Assembly: GCF_020991275.1 (NCBI RefSeq)
Contig: NZ_JAJLQY010000002.1
Coordinates: forward strand, 124,001 to 188,000
Reading direction: 5' to 3'
DNA length: 64,000 bases
DNA from: Actinocorallia sp. API 0066
GTDB taxonomy: Bacteria > Actinomycetota > Actinomycetes > Streptosporangiales > Streptosporangiaceae
Below the pieces are notes generated by a model. That model was not told the origin of the DNA. It saw only the letters and a list, made by a program, of their open reading frames with translations, and made no database searches. A program made the translations under genes and the position numbers. Of this stretch, positions 8,289 through 17,578 are shown one piece after another. Every line of letters begins with the position of its first letter. The first letter of the stretch is position 1.

Positions 8289-9073
8289 TGGAACTATCCG
8301 GAATCGAATCGAAGCTCGCACTGGTCACCGGCGCGGCCCAGGGTATCGGTGCGGCGGTGGCGGCCACGCTGGCAGCGGCCGGCGCACGGATCGCGGCGGT
8401 GGACCGCAACGCCGAGGGCCTCGGCACGATCGTCGCGAAGCTGGAGGCGGAGGGCGCCTCGGCGCGCGGTCACCTCGCTGACATCTCCGACAGCGAGGCC
8501 GTCGACGCGCTCGTGCGGCGCGTCGAGGACGAGCAAGGCCCGATCTCCATCCTGGTCAACGCCGCCGGTGTCCTGCGCACCGGCAGGGTGGTCGAGCTCG
8601 TGGACCGGGACTGGAGCGAGGTGATCTCGGTCAACGCCGGAGGCGTGGTGAACGTCTGCCGTGCGGTGGCCCGCCGGATGGTCCCCCGCGGGTCCGGCAC
8701 GATCGTGACCATCGCCTCCAACGCGGCCGGCGTGCCACGGATGGAGATGGCCGCGTACGCCGCGTCGAAAGCGGCGTCCGCCCAGTTCACCCGCTGCCTG
8801 GGGCTGGAGCTCGCCGAACACGGTATCCGCTGCAACATCGTCTCGCCCGGCTCCACCGACACGCCCATGTTGCGTTCGATGCTCGGTGACGGGGAGGGAC
8901 TGAGGTCCCCGATCGAGGGCTCACCGGCCGCGTACAAGGTCGGGATACCGCTGCGGAAGCTGGGCCAGACCCTGGACGTGGCGCACGCCGTCGCGTTCCT
9001 GGTCTCCGACCAGGCCGGGCACATCACGATGCACGACATGTACGTCGACGGCGGCGCGGGCCTGCACGTCTGA
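8288..9073 (+). CDS. SDR dehydrogenase, DhbA/EntA-like (dihydro-hydroxyanthranilate dehydrogenase)
   Basis: A 261-residue classical short-chain dehydrogenase with TGAAQGIG cofactor loop, NAAG, and the YAASK catalytic pair. It resembles 2,3-dihydro-2,3-dihydroxybenzoate dehydrogenases. Placed immediately before a PhzD-like gene, it most likely oxidises trans-2,3-dihydro-3-hydroxyanthranilate to 3-hydroxyanthranilate using NAD+. Its start overlaps the stop of the monooxygenase, so the two are coupled. Confidence 0.85.
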   Translation: MELSGIESKLALVTGAAQGIGAAVAATLAAAGARIAAVDRNAEGLGTIVAKLEAEGASARGHLADISDSEAVDALVRRVEDEQGPISILVNAAGVLRTGRVVELVDRDWSEVISVNAGGVVNVCRAVARRMVPRGSGTIVTIASNAAGVPRMEMAAYAASKAASAQFTRCLGLELAEHGIRCNIVSPGSTDTPMLRSMLGDGEGLRSPIEGSPAAYKVGIPLRKLGQTLDVAHAVAFLVSDQAGHITMHDMYVDGGAGLHV

Positions 9074-9113
9074 CGCCGTCCGAGGAACTCTCACCGGAAC
9101 CAGGAGGAGAACG

Positions 9114-9752
9114 GTGGCCATAACCCCGATCACGTCGTACCACGTACCCGGTGGCGGCGATCTGCCGAAGGCGGTGCTGCCCTGGCGTCCCGATCCGGAC
9201 CGGGCCGTCCTCCTGATACACGACATGCAGCACTACTTCCTGCGTCCGTTCGCGGCGGGGAGCTCCCCGCTGAGCGACCTGCTGGCCAACTCGGCGAAGC
9301 TCGTCGCCGCGGCCCGTACCGTCGGCGTACCGGTGATGTACACGGCCCAGCCGGGCGGCATGACCCGCGAGGAGCGCGGGCTGCTGTACGACCTGTGGGG
9401 CCCGGGGATGGGCAAGGACGAGTCCGATCGCGGGATCGTCGCAGACGTCTCCCCCGAGGAGGGCGAGACGGTGCTGACCAAGTGGCGCTACAGCGCGTTC
9501 TGTCGTAGCGACCTGAGGGAGCGGCTCCGGCGCCAAGGACGCGACCAGCTGATCGTCTGCGGGGTCTACGCCCATGTCGGATGCCTCATGACCGTCTCCG
9601 ACGCGTTCAGCCTCGACATCCAGCCGTTTCTCGTAGCGGACGCCCTGGCCGACTTCTCTCTCGAACATCACGAGCTGGCGCTTCGTTACGCGGCCGAGCG
9701 CTGCGCGGTGCCGATGTCGACGGCGGACGTGCTGACGGCTCTGGAGACCTGA
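9114..9752 (+). CDS. phzD-like: PhzD-like isochorismatase (ADIC hydrolase)
   Basis: A 212-residue cysteine-hydrolase-fold protein. It carries the catalytic Asp in LIHDMQHYF, the Lys in TKWRYSAF and the cap GVYAHVGC, and a C-terminal stretch (DIQPFLVADALADFS) typical of PhzD. It should hydrolyse the vinyl ether of 2-amino-2-deoxyisochorismate to release pyruvate and give dihydro-3-hydroxyanthranilate, feeding the dehydrogenase at 8288. GTG 9114 follows AGGAGGAGA. It ends the operon that starts at 4972. The substrate ADIC would come from the PhzE-like protein at 25977. Confidence 0.93.
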   Translation: MAITPITSYHVPGGGDLPKAVLPWRPDPDRAVLLIHDMQHYFLRPFAAGSSPLSDLLANSAKLVAAARTVGVPVMYTAQPGGMTREERGLLYDLWGPGMGKDESDRGIVADVSPEEGETVLTKWRYSAFCRSDLRERLRRQGRDQLIVCGVYAHVGCLMTVSDAFSLDIQPFLVADALADFSLEHHELALRYAAERCAVPMSTADVLTALET

Positions 9753-9786
9753 GACGACCCCGGACCGGGGCCGGGCGCACGGTCCA

Positions 9787-9814
9787 GAGCCGGTGCTCGG
9801 CCTTTCACCGGCTC
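9787..9814. terminator. Hairpin between convergent operons
   Basis: GAGCCGGTG and CACCGGCTC form a perfect 9-bp stem with a 10-base loop, between the end of the phzD-like gene and the end of the receiver-kinase fusion. There is no strong U tract, as is usual in high-GC actinomycetes. It overlaps a remnant of a response regulator gene. Confidence 0.65.
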
Positions 9815-9844
9815 CTTGTCCTCGGCGATGACGACCTTGATCAT
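9791..9844 (-). pseudogene. Remnant of a response regulator N-terminus
   Basis: On the minus strand an ATG at 9844, preceded by GGAAGAGG, opens MIKVVIAEDKEPVKG, which closely resembles the first strand of NarL-type receivers (compare MIKIVVADDEAIL in the regulator at 40788). Receiver similarity stops after about 15-18 codons and the frame continues as unrelated proline-rich sequence antisense to phzD. It follows the kinase gene at 9868 exactly where a cognate regulator is normally found, so a deletion of the partner regulator is inferred. Confidence 0.6.
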
Positions 9845-9867
9845 CCTGCACCTCTTCCTGGACCGTT

Positions 9868-10959
9868 CTACCAGTCCAACGGTGCCGTGGCCTCTACGTA
9901 GTAGGTGAGGTCGGGGCCCAGGCCATGGGCGAGCGTGCCGCCGATGGCCTGCAGGCGCCCCGTCAGACCCGCGAGTCCGGTCCCGTCCTGCGCGCCCTGT
10001 TCTCGCACACCGTCGTTGACGATCCGGAGATGACCGGACCACCGGGTGGTCCACACGTCGATCGAACAGGTCGTGGCGTCACTGTGGTGGATGATGTTGG
10101 CCGCGGCCTCCCGGGCCACCCATCCGAACGTGTCCTGGACGGGCTTGGGCAGCGCACCGAGGGCACCGATGACCTCCACGCTCACGCCCATCATCTCCAG
10201 GTCGGAGCGGATCTCCTCGATCTCGGTGGACAGTTCCCCCAGCCGGTGCCCACGTGCCAGGGCCCGGACCTCGGAGATCGACCTGCGCGCGAACACGCAC
10301 ACGGCCTCCAGTTCCGCCCGTGCCCGCTCTGGCTGGTCGGGGAGCAACTGCGCGACCAGCTCGCTCTTGCGGTTGAGGGCGGCGAGGCTCCGGCCGAGCA
10401 GATCGTGGAAATCCCGGGCGGACGGCTCCGCTCTTACGCTCGACGCGGCCGGGTCCGCCCGCTCAGGCGCCTTGTGCGTTCCGGTGCCGGAAGCGGGTAG
10501 TGGCGCACTGACGGTCTGTTCCGCGAACAGTCGGCTGGGGAGGCACGGGGGCCAGACGAGGTGGCCTGCCGCGACGGCGGCGATCGCGGTCAGCAGCTGG
10601 TCCGGCTGGGCGTCCCTGCTGATCAGGCTCGCCGCACCGGCTCGCAGCACCGGACGGAACCGGTCGTACTGGCCGTGTGTGGAGAGAATCAGGATCTTGG
10701 GAGGAACTGCCAGGTCGCGCAGGCGCTCTACGGTGGTGATCTCGTCCGAGCCGAGGACGCGGGTGTCCATCACGACGACGTCCGGCTGGAGCCGGGCGGC
10801 TCGGGTCACGGCCTCCTCCGCGCCTGACGCCTCGCCGACCACCTCCAGCTCCGCGGCGGTGTTGAGCACGGCCATCAATTCGAGCCCCGCGCAGCGGTCG
10901 ACGATGAGTACAGCGGAGGTCTTCTTCGACGCGGGGGCGGGAGAACATACGTCATTCAA
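9868..10959 (-). CDS. Receiver-histidine kinase fusion with degenerate receiver
   Basis: A 363-residue soluble protein. Residues ~15-135 are a receiver domain with phospho-acceptor-like Asp65 (VVMDTRV), but the acidic pair is reduced to a single Asp21 (LIVDRC) and the invariant Lys is Arg115 (LISRD). Residues ~180-250 are a HisKA_3 domain with His185 (DFHDLLGRSL), followed by HATPase with REAAANIIHHS and GTGLAGLTGRL. There is no membrane segment or sensor domain. The start is TTG 10959 after GAGAGGGCG; no in-frame ATG is near. The downstream partner regulator has been lost. It may act on another regulator of the cluster. Confidence 0.82.
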   Translation of the reverse strand: MNDVCSPAPASKKTSAVLIVDRCAGLELMAVLNTAAELEVVGEASGAEEAVTRAARLQPDVVVMDTRVLGSDEITTVERLRDLAVPPKILILSTHGQYDRFRPVLRAGAASLISRDAQPDQLLTAIAAVAAGHLVWPPCLPSRLFAEQTVSAPLPASGTGTHKAPERADPAASSVRAEPSARDFHDLLGRSLAALNRKSELVAQLLPDQPERARAELEAVCVFARRSISEVRALARGHRLGELSTEIEEIRSDLEMMGVSVEVIGALGALPKPVQDTFGWVAREAAANIIHHSDATTCSIDVWTTRWSGHLRIVNDGVREQGAQDGTGLAGLTGRLQAIGGTLAHGLGPDLTYYVEATAPLDW

Positions 10960-11203
10960 CTGAATCGCCCTCTCGCGGATGACCTCGCGTAATGGCTGAT
11001 CACGAAGAAAGTCACACCGCTGCCCCCGCTTCTGTGGATTTCACACAGGCACTGAACGGACTATAGCGATCGGGAACTTCTCCATCAAGACCATTATTCG
11101 ACCGCTGATTGACTATTGACAGTTGATCTTGTCGTGGGATAGTCTGGCAGACTTCCGGACGGTCGGCTCGGTGGGCGGTCGGCCCGGACCTGCGAGGGCC
11201 TCT

Positions 11204-13195
11204 CTAAGATGAATGGTTATCGCGATCCGTGGGGATCGTGCCGTTCTCGTCCGGGTAATGGATCGCGGCCCCACGGGCGAGTTCCGCGCGGGTGTTGATG
11301 TCCAGTCTCTTGTAGATCTTCCGGAGATGGTAATTAACAGTGTGGGCCGAAAGGTGGATCTGTTTGGCGATCTGTCGATTAGTCAGTCCCAGGCTCACCA
11401 GATGGGCGATGCGCCGTTCCATGGGGGAGAGGCCCGACCAGTCGTCGGCCTCCTCGGGGGAATGGCTGGATATCGCGGCCGACTGGTCCGTCGTCGCGGA
11501 GTGGGTGGCGAGGAACCTCTCGAAATCCTCCGTGGCGAGGGCCACCGAGAACGGATCCGGGGACTGGGCGGTGACACGCTGGAGCGCGGCCGGGTTCTGG
11601 TCCGCGAGGGCGTGGGCGTGCATGGCCGCGAGGCCGATGACGGAGATACCGGGATTGCCGCTCGCGAGGTTGTCGATCGTGGTGAGGACGCTGTGCTCCA
11701 GGTCGGAGTCGCCCACGGCCAGGGCGAGGCGGACCAGGAAAGCGGCGGCACCCGGCTCCTCCACGTACAGGCTCCGTCGGGTCGCAAGCCCCTGGTGCTC
11801 GCGGGACAGCAGATCGAAGGCCGCCCGAGGTCCCCGCACCGCCATGACGATGCGCAGCTCCGCCCAGGCGTACTGTGTTGATTCGAGCACCGCTCGCCCT
11901 TCCGGCATCTCCTCCTTCATCCGGTGAAGGTGCTGTACGGCGGCGGACAGGTCCCCGCGGGAAAGGGCCGCGGAACTGAGGACCGACAGCGCCAAGGGGC
12001 GAAGCGCGGTGATGCCGTCCCGTCCGGACAGGGAGACGGCGGACTCGGCCTGGCGCTGGGCTTCTTCGAACTGCCCCGCCTGGAGGAGCAGCCGGGACCG
12101 CATCGCCGCGGGCACTGCGGCCAGGCCCGGCGCCGGTGATCCGCGCAGGCCGGCCGCCACTTCGTCGATGAGCGACTCGGCCTGGTCGAACTCGCGGAGG
12201 TCGGCCAGCTTCCCGGCCAGGGTGAGCAGGGAGTAAAGGCGCCACACGGGAGGGGCGGCCTCGGCGTATCGTGCCGCGGCGCGTCCCAGGGTGAGGCCCT
12301 CGGCTAGTTCCCCAGCGAGCCAACGTGCGGTGGAAAGGGTCGTGAGCGCCATCATCGTGGCCACGTCGCCGTGGCTGCCGCCTCTGCGCGCTCGCAGGAT
12401 TCGCTCCGAGAGGAGTACTGCCTCCTGCCTGTTCAGCAACGAATAGCCGAGGATCATGGACGCTTCCGCTTCGAGCCTGTCCGAGGCCGGGGTGCCGGGG
12501 CGGGAGAGGGCTTCCCGGGCGACCGCTATCCCCGCCTCCACCTCGCCCACCATGATCAGCTCGTGAGCCGCCGGGCCCGCTCCGGGGGAGGTCCCGGCCG
12601 TTTCCCGGGGCGGATCAGGCCGACGCTCGGCGTGGTCTCCGGCCTCGCGACGCATCGCGCGGCGCGCGGGAGCGGGAATCGTCTCGATCACCCCCTGCCA
12701 GAGGAAATCGTGTCGGAACGCGAACTGATGCCCGGCGATGACGAGGAAACCCGAGGCCATCGACTCGTCCAGGGACGTGAGCAGGGAGGCCGAGGACCGG
12801 TCGAGGATGCGGGAGACGTCGTCCAGCATGAAGGATCGCCCCAGGATCGCGGCGACCTTCAGGAACTGTCGGCAATCCCGGCTCAGCCCGTCCAGGCGCT
12901 GCTTCACCAGTGCCAACACCTTGTGCGGCGGCCGCTGTCCGGGCGGGTGGACTTCCTCGTGCTGTTCTTTGGCGATCCCCTCCTCCGCCAACCCGAGGAC
13001 GGATTCAGCAAGAACCCGGACATCCATGCAGGCACCCGTTGCGCAGTCGAGCAGGTCGTGGTCCATGCCGGACCCGGGGGGTGCACCGGGGACCTGCCTG
13101 TCCGCCTTGAAAACGGCTTCTGATTCATGGTTTTCTGTCACGGTCACGTTGTCACAACCCCGACTCTCTCTGGCGTCTGTGACCTGAGCACGCAT
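11204..13195 (-). CDS. Large LuxR-family regulator lacking the ATPase domain
   Basis: A 663-residue protein resembling the C-terminal two thirds of LAL (MalT-like) regulators. Residues ~90-180 match the winged-helix part that follows the ATPase, the middle is rich in TPR-like helices, and a LuxR helix-turn-helix (LSPMERRIAHLVSLGLTN onward) lies at ~590-650. No Walker A or B motif is present. The N-terminal start is uncertain: no strong ribosome binding site precedes ATG 13195, and internal starts down to about 13066 are possible. It sits next to the complete LAL regulator at 13503, to which it may be related by duplication and truncation. Likely a cluster regulator no longer driven by ATP. 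Confidence 0.8.
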   Translation of the reverse strand: MRAQVTDARESRGCDNVTVTENHESEAVFKADRQVPGAPPGSGMDHDLLDCATGACMDVRVLAESVLGLAEEGIAKEQHEEVHPPGQRPPHKVLALVKQRLDGLSRDCRQFLKVAAILGRSFMLDDVSRILDRSSASLLTSLDESMASGFLVIAGHQFAFRHDFLWQGVIETIPAPARRAMRREAGDHAERRPDPPRETAGTSPGAGPAAHELIMVGEVEAGIAVAREALSRPGTPASDRLEAEASMILGYSLLNRQEAVLLSERILRARRGGSHGDVATMMALTTLSTARWLAGELAEGLTLGRAAARYAEAAPPVWRLYSLLTLAGKLADLREFDQAESLIDEVAAGLRGSPAPGLAAVPAAMRSRLLLQAGQFEEAQRQAESAVSLSGRDGITALRPLALSVLSSAALSRGDLSAAVQHLHRMKEEMPEGRAVLESTQYAWAELRIVMAVRGPRAAFDLLSREHQGLATRRSLYVEEPGAAAFLVRLALAVGDSDLEHSVLTTIDNLASGNPGISVIGLAAMHAHALADQNPAALQRVTAQSPDPFSVALATEDFERFLATHSATTDQSAAISSHSPEEADDWSGLSPMERRIAHLVSLGLTNRQIAKQIHLSAHTVNYHLRKIYKRLDINTRAELARGAAIHYPDENGTIPTDRDNHSS

Positions 13196-13502
13196 TGTGG
13201 GCTCGTCTTTTGTGTGAAAAGAATTCGCGGAGCCGGGGAGATCCAGGGTGGCGGTCGTGCGCCTCAGGTCGTAGTCGTTGGTTCCTCGCAGAACCGGCCG
13301 GCTTCCTGATCACCGTCATGAGGGTCATCATCGCCTGCATTTTCTGGTGTTTCCAGAGAGAATTTGTCACGCCCGAGGCATGCGTTCTGCTCCGATCCAC
13401 GGGTTACTGTTGTCTGGTGTCGGGCATGACATTTGTCATGGATCACGACCTGGGCCGGTACGTCGCCGCAGGCGGATCGTCCGGCATGGTCACGCACCCT
13501 GA
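13196..13502. promoter_or_regulatory. Intergenic stretch with a 16-bp palindrome
   Basis: Non-coding gap between two regulators on the minus strand. It contains CATGACATTTGTCATG at 13425-13440 (7-bp arms, TT centre), a candidate operator for the 11204 gene or for the LAL regulator itself; a related half site TTTGTCAC lies about 65 bases away. Nothing else was recognised. Confidence 0.4.
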
Positions 13503-16082
13503 TCAGACGGCGACACCGGCTTGAACCGAGGTTTCCGTCCCGGGCGACAGTGCCCTGTGTACGAGGAAATACTTGGTCAGTTCGACGCGGTTGTTGATGT
13601 CGAGCTTCGCGAACACCTTCCGCAGATGGCTGTCGACGGTGTGCGGTGACAGGAACAGCACGCTCGCGGCCTCCCGGTTGGTGCGGCCGTCGACGATCGC
13701 CCGGACGACTCTGAGCTCCGCGCTCGTGAGGCTCTCCCAGCCGGTCTTGGGCCGCTCCCTGCCTGTCCCGCGGACCTCCTGCGCGCCCAGTTCGCGCAGC
13801 CGCTCCTGCACCCGGCCGGTGTCCCGCCGCGCCCCGCAGCTCAGATAGAGGTCCAGTGCGGACTCAAGGAGCAGGATCGCCCGGGACCTGTCGCGCTGGC
13901 CCCACTCCTCCCGCGCGGTGTCCTCGAGCGCACCGGCGGCGGCCAGCGGACGACCGGCGCGCCGGTAGTGCGCCACGGAACGGTGCAACGCGGCGAGGTC
14001 CCCCTGCAGGACCCCTTCGGCATGCTCCGCGGCGGCTCGCAGGGAGGGGACCTCAGGGTGCTGCTCAGCGAGGCGTTTGAAGAGCTCGACCATCCGTGCC
14101 GCTTCGGCTCCGTGGCCCGCCTGTTCCGCCAGTCCCGCCACGGTCGCGGCCGCGGTCGGCGCCAGGCCGGACACAAGGAGGTCGGTGGCGATCCGCCCGT
14201 CCGGAGGTACCAGGGTCCGGACCGTCATCGACGGCCGCCCGCCGACGGCATGGAACCGTGCCAAGGCGAGGTCCATCGCGCCCCGGTCGGCGGCGCGCTC
14301 GCCGAGTACCAGACGTTCGGCCGTGCGCAGCCGGTCGTCGGCGGCGGTGAGGTCGCCCGACCGCAGGCTGAGCCGGGCCAGGACGAGGCGGGCGGGCACG
14401 GAATCCGCCGGTGCCGAGTGCGCCGTCACCAGCAGCGCGGACTCCGCCTCGGCGCGCGCTTCCTCAAGCCGGCCCGTCGCGATCAGGAGTTCGGCGCGGA
14501 GCCCGTGCCACAGCGACTCCGGCAGGGGTTCGCCGAGCCTCTCCGACTCCAGCCGGACGGCTCCGCAGACGGCCGCCGCCTCCTCGAACCGGTCGGCCGC
14601 GCCGAGCGCCCGCACCAACCACGTCCACAGCGGCCGTTCGCCTGAGCCGCAACACGCCGGTGTGCTCCGCGGCGAGGCGATCCGGTCGGGCGGACCGCTC
14701 AGGCGGTGGGGTTCGACGAGCGTCCGGTACGGCCCGGAGCGATGGGCGATGTCCGCGAGGCGACCGGCCTCGGCGTCCCGCCCCGCCCCGGCGAGCAGCC
14801 GCAGGGCGCGCGCCAGGAGCGATGACGTCCCGTCGCGCGGCTCCACCAGAACCTTCATCGCGGGTGCGACCGCCTGCTCGCACCCGCATCCGTACGCGGC
14901 GGGGGGACGCACCGCCAGGTGGGCGAGCGCGGGTTCGAGGCGGGCTCCCGGGCCGCTGACCGGCCGGAGCCGCACGGTCGAGGCGAGATTTCCCGATCGT
15001 ATGCCTTCGTCCTCCTCCTTGCGCCGGGCGCCGATCGTGACCACCGTGGGCGGGACGGACCCGTGTGTCGGCGCTTCGTGCGCGGACACGGGGAACTCGG
15101 CGCGCTGGAGCACCTCCCCGATGAGGTCGTGGGCGAGCGCCAGCTCCTCGCCGGTCCTGCGCACCAGGCCCGCCTCAACGGCCACGTCGGCGCTGGAGGC
15201 CAGGTCCAGGACGGGTTCGCCGAGCTCCGCCGCCGCGGCCTCGACGGTGAACGTGCGTCCGATCCTCCTGCCCTGGGCGAGCAGGCGCCGGACCCGGGGC
15301 GGTATCTCCTCCAGCAGCCGGCCGATGTCGGCGATGACGCTGTCGGGCAGGCTCTCGGCCACAACCGAGGCCGTGCCGTTCACGATGACCACCTGACCCG
15401 CTTCGAGGAGCGATCCGAAGAGGTTCTCCATCAGCCATGGGTTGCCGCCGCACCGGGCCGCCCACGAGAGAAGGGAGGAATCCGGCTTGGCGCCGAGAAC
15501 GTCGGCGCACAACGCGATGACGGCCTCGTTGTCCAGAGCCCCCAGCCGGAGCCGGACCGCGACGTGGTCGATGAGCCAGTCGACGGCCTGCTGGGCGAGC
15601 GACCGGGTGGCGACCGGTCGGCGCCCGAGCAGCCACAGGACGGGTGCGGAGGCGAGGGACTGCACCAGGCCCCGAAGGGCCATGGCGCTCGCGTCGTCGA
15701 TCCACTGGGCGTCGTCCAGCACGATGAGCAACGGGTGCGAGCCCGTCGCGCGTTCGACGAGCTCCCCGACGCGGTCGGCCACCCAGAAGTGATTCCGGTC
15801 GGGGTCGGCCAGATCGTCGAGGCCGGCCTGGTCGGGCGTCACGTGCCGCAGGAAGGTGACCAGCAGGGGGACCGGGAGGGGCTGCTCGGTAGCGCTCGCC
15901 CGCCCGGAGAGCACGGTCAGGCCGCGCTCCGCGGCCTCCAGGGCGACGGCCTTGAGGAGGCGGGACTTGCCCGAACCGAACGTCCCCTCGACGATGACGC
16001 AGCTTCCGGAGCCCCGAGCGGCGGCGTCCAGATGGCCGCCCAACGCGGAAAGGACTTGTTCGCGGCCTGCCAGTGTGTGCAT
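13503..16082 (-). CDS. LAL-family (MalT-like) LuxR transcriptional regulator
   Basis: An 859-residue large ATP-binding LuxR regulator. Walker A is EGTFGSGKSRLL (~33-44) and Walker B LLIVLDDAQWIDD (~128-140). A central helical region follows and a C-terminal helix-turn-helix (LTSAELRVVRAIVDGRTN onward) occupies about 785-845. Such proteins are typical pathway-specific activators in actinomycete clusters. The frame is complete with ATG 16082. Its promoter must lie in the 400-base gap shared with the mevalonate operon, but the conserved promoter there points the other way. Confidence 0.92.
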   Translation of the reverse strand: MHTLAGREQVLSALGGHLDAAARGSGSCVIVEGTFGSGKSRLLKAVALEAAERGLTVLSGRASATEQPLPVPLLVTFLRHVTPDQAGLDDLADPDRNHFWVADRVGELVERATGSHPLLIVLDDAQWIDDASAMALRGLVQSLASAPVLWLLGRRPVATRSLAQQAVDWLIDHVAVRLRLGALDNEAVIALCADVLGAKPDSSLLSWAARCGGNPWLMENLFGSLLEAGQVVIVNGTASVVAESLPDSVIADIGRLLEEIPPRVRRLLAQGRRIGRTFTVEAAAAELGEPVLDLASSADVAVEAGLVRRTGEELALAHDLIGEVLQRAEFPVSAHEAPTHGSVPPTVVTIGARRKEEDEGIRSGNLASTVRLRPVSGPGARLEPALAHLAVRPPAAYGCGCEQAVAPAMKVLVEPRDGTSSLLARALRLLAGAGRDAEAGRLADIAHRSGPYRTLVEPHRLSGPPDRIASPRSTPACCGSGERPLWTWLVRALGAADRFEEAAAVCGAVRLESERLGEPLPESLWHGLRAELLIATGRLEEARAEAESALLVTAHSAPADSVPARLVLARLSLRSGDLTAADDRLRTAERLVLGERAADRGAMDLALARFHAVGGRPSMTVRTLVPPDGRIATDLLVSGLAPTAAATVAGLAEQAGHGAEAARMVELFKRLAEQHPEVPSLRAAAEHAEGVLQGDLAALHRSVAHYRRAGRPLAAAGALEDTAREEWGQRDRSRAILLLESALDLYLSCGARRDTGRVQERLRELGAQEVRGTGRERPKTGWESLTSAELRVVRAIVDGRTNREAASVLFLSPHTVDSHLRKVFAKLDINNRVELTKYFLVHRALSPGTETSVQAGVAV

Positions 16083-16489
16083 GAATGCCCCCCATTCTGG
16101 TCAGGAGAATCGCCCAACACACGCCGTGGGTGTAGATCGTCAATGCTCGATGAGCCCTCGTGCCCGGTCAATGAGTCCGGGCCTGTCGGAATGAGTAGTC
16201 TCGCCGGTCCCGAGCGAAGACCAGGAGCCGTGTGCCGGGACGGGCGAGTACTACCCACGCGGGTAGTGGGCAGGTCCACGTCACGCGATTACCGTTCTGA
16301 GCCAGGCAGATGAAATATCCGGACGGTCCGGTCGCGGGGCCGGGAATGAATTGTCGCCCTGAGGGCCGCCGGCCGTTCCTGACGAGTCTTCCAGCCGAAC
16401 CACGAATATGTCCGGCGGTCAGTGAATCGATGGAGCCCCGCGATGCACGAGTGTGAGACGGACAGTCGCTTCGACCGGGAAATGAGACC
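16083..16489. other. Divergent intergenic region before the mevalonate operon
   Basis: About 400 bases without a gene. It holds cluster promoter copy 4 (16250-16295) reading toward the mevalonate operon, which leaves an unusually long leader of about 190 bases before the synthase start. No riboswitch-like structure was recognised in the leader. Confidence 0.6.
16250..16295 (+). promoter_or_regulatory. Cluster promoter, copy 4, driving the mevalonate operon
   Basis: ACTAC, spacer CCACGCGG, GTAGTGGGC, 18 bases, TACCGT (16290-16295). Spacing from GTAG to the hexamer is 27 bases as in copies 2, 3 and 5. CGCGATTACCGT is shared exactly with copy 3. Confidence 0.8.
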
Positions 16490-17578
16490 ATGACCATCAG
16501 CCATGCCGAGTCGGCCGTGGCGCCGACCGCCGTCGACGCGGCGCTCAGGGGCTTCTTCGCGGAACGTCGCGCCGAGGCCGAGCACCTGGGCCAGGACCTC
16601 ACGGACACGATCGCCGAACTGGAGGACTACGTTCTGGGCGGCGGGAAGCGCATCCGCCCCCTGGTCGCCTGGTTGGGCTGGATCGGAGCCGGCGGGGACC
16701 CGGCAGGCCCGGTGGCCCCGGCGGTGCTGAGAGCCTGTGCGGGTTTTGAACTGCTCCACGTCTCGGGCCTCATCCACGACGACATCATCGACGCGTCCCT
16801 CACCCGGCGCGGCCGTCCCGCCGCGCACGTGACCTTCGCCGAGCGCCACCGGTCGCGTCGTTACTCGGGCGACCCCGCCGCGTACGGCACGGGCGCCGCC
16901 ATCCTGATCGGGGACGTGGCGCTGGTCTGGGCCGACTACATGATCCGTACTTCGGGTCTGCCCGCGGACGTCCAAGCCGGACTCGGACAGGTGTGGTCCG
17001 CGGTGCGGTCGGAGGTCCTCTACGGCCAGCTGCTCGATCTGAACAACCAGGCGAGCGAAGCCGAGGACGTCGAGTCGGCTCTGCGCGTCAACCGGTACAA
17101 GACCGCGTCGTACACGGTTCAGCGGCCGCTGCAGTTCGGCGCCGTGCTCGCTGGCGCGAACGCGGATCTGGTCGCCGCCTACCGGGCCTTCGGAGCCGAC
17201 ATCGGAATGGCGTTCCAGCTCCGGGACGACCTGTTGGGTGTGTTCGGCGACCCCGAGGTGACGGGAAAGCCGTCCGGTGACGATCTCCGCGAGGGCAAGC
17301 GCACCGTGCTGCTCGCGACGGCGCTCCGGCGCGCCGACGAGCACGATCCGGGTGCGGCGGCGTTTCTCCGGGAGAAGGTCGGCACGGATCTGTCGCAGGA
17401 CGAGCTGGCCCGCGTCCGTGGAGTACTCCTCGACGTCGGCGCCGTGCGCGACATCGAGCAGCAGATCGAGGTCCTGACCGACCACGCCCTCGCCGTCCTC
17501 GAAGCGAGCGGCACCGCCGTCGCGGCGAAGGAACAGCTCGCGGAGCTGGCGATCAGGGCGACCCAGCGGGCCCGGTGA
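16490..17578 (+). CDS. Polyprenyl (farnesyl/geranylgeranyl) diphosphate synthase
   Basis: A 362-residue all-helical trans-prenyltransferase. GGKRIRP (51-57), first aspartate-rich motif HDDIID (96-101) and second motif RDDLLGVFGD (245-254), with the downstream GKPSGDD and GKRT lysine segments, are all intact. It condenses IPP with DMAPP to make the prenyl donor. Chain length cannot be settled from sequence; the diazepinomicin-like context favours C15. It is the first gene of the mevalonate operon and its TGA overlaps the next ATG (TGATG). A dead paralogue sits at 314. Confidence 0.93.
   Translation: MTISHAESAVAPTAVDAALRGFFAERRAEAEHLGQDLTDTIAELEDYVLGGGKRIRPLVAWLGWIGAGGDPAGPVAPAVLRACAGFELLHVSGLIHDDIIDASLTRRGRPAAHVTFAERHRSRRYSGDPAAYGTGAAILIGDVALVWADYMIRTSGLPADVQAGLGQVWSAVRSEVLYGQLLDLNNQASEAEDVESALRVNRYKTASYTVQRPLQFGAVLAGANADLVAAYRAFGADIGMAFQLRDDLLGVFGDPEVTGKPSGDDLREGKRTVLLATALRRADEHDPGAAAFLREKVGTDLSQDELARVRGVLLDVGAVRDIEQQIEVLTDHALAVLEASGTAVAAKEQLAELAIRATQRAR

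Noticed and set aside
13195-13524. Plus-strand open frame in the gap between the two large regulators
   Set aside because: No recognisable protein features and it covers the palindromic regulatory stretch; it also overlaps the end of the LAL gene.
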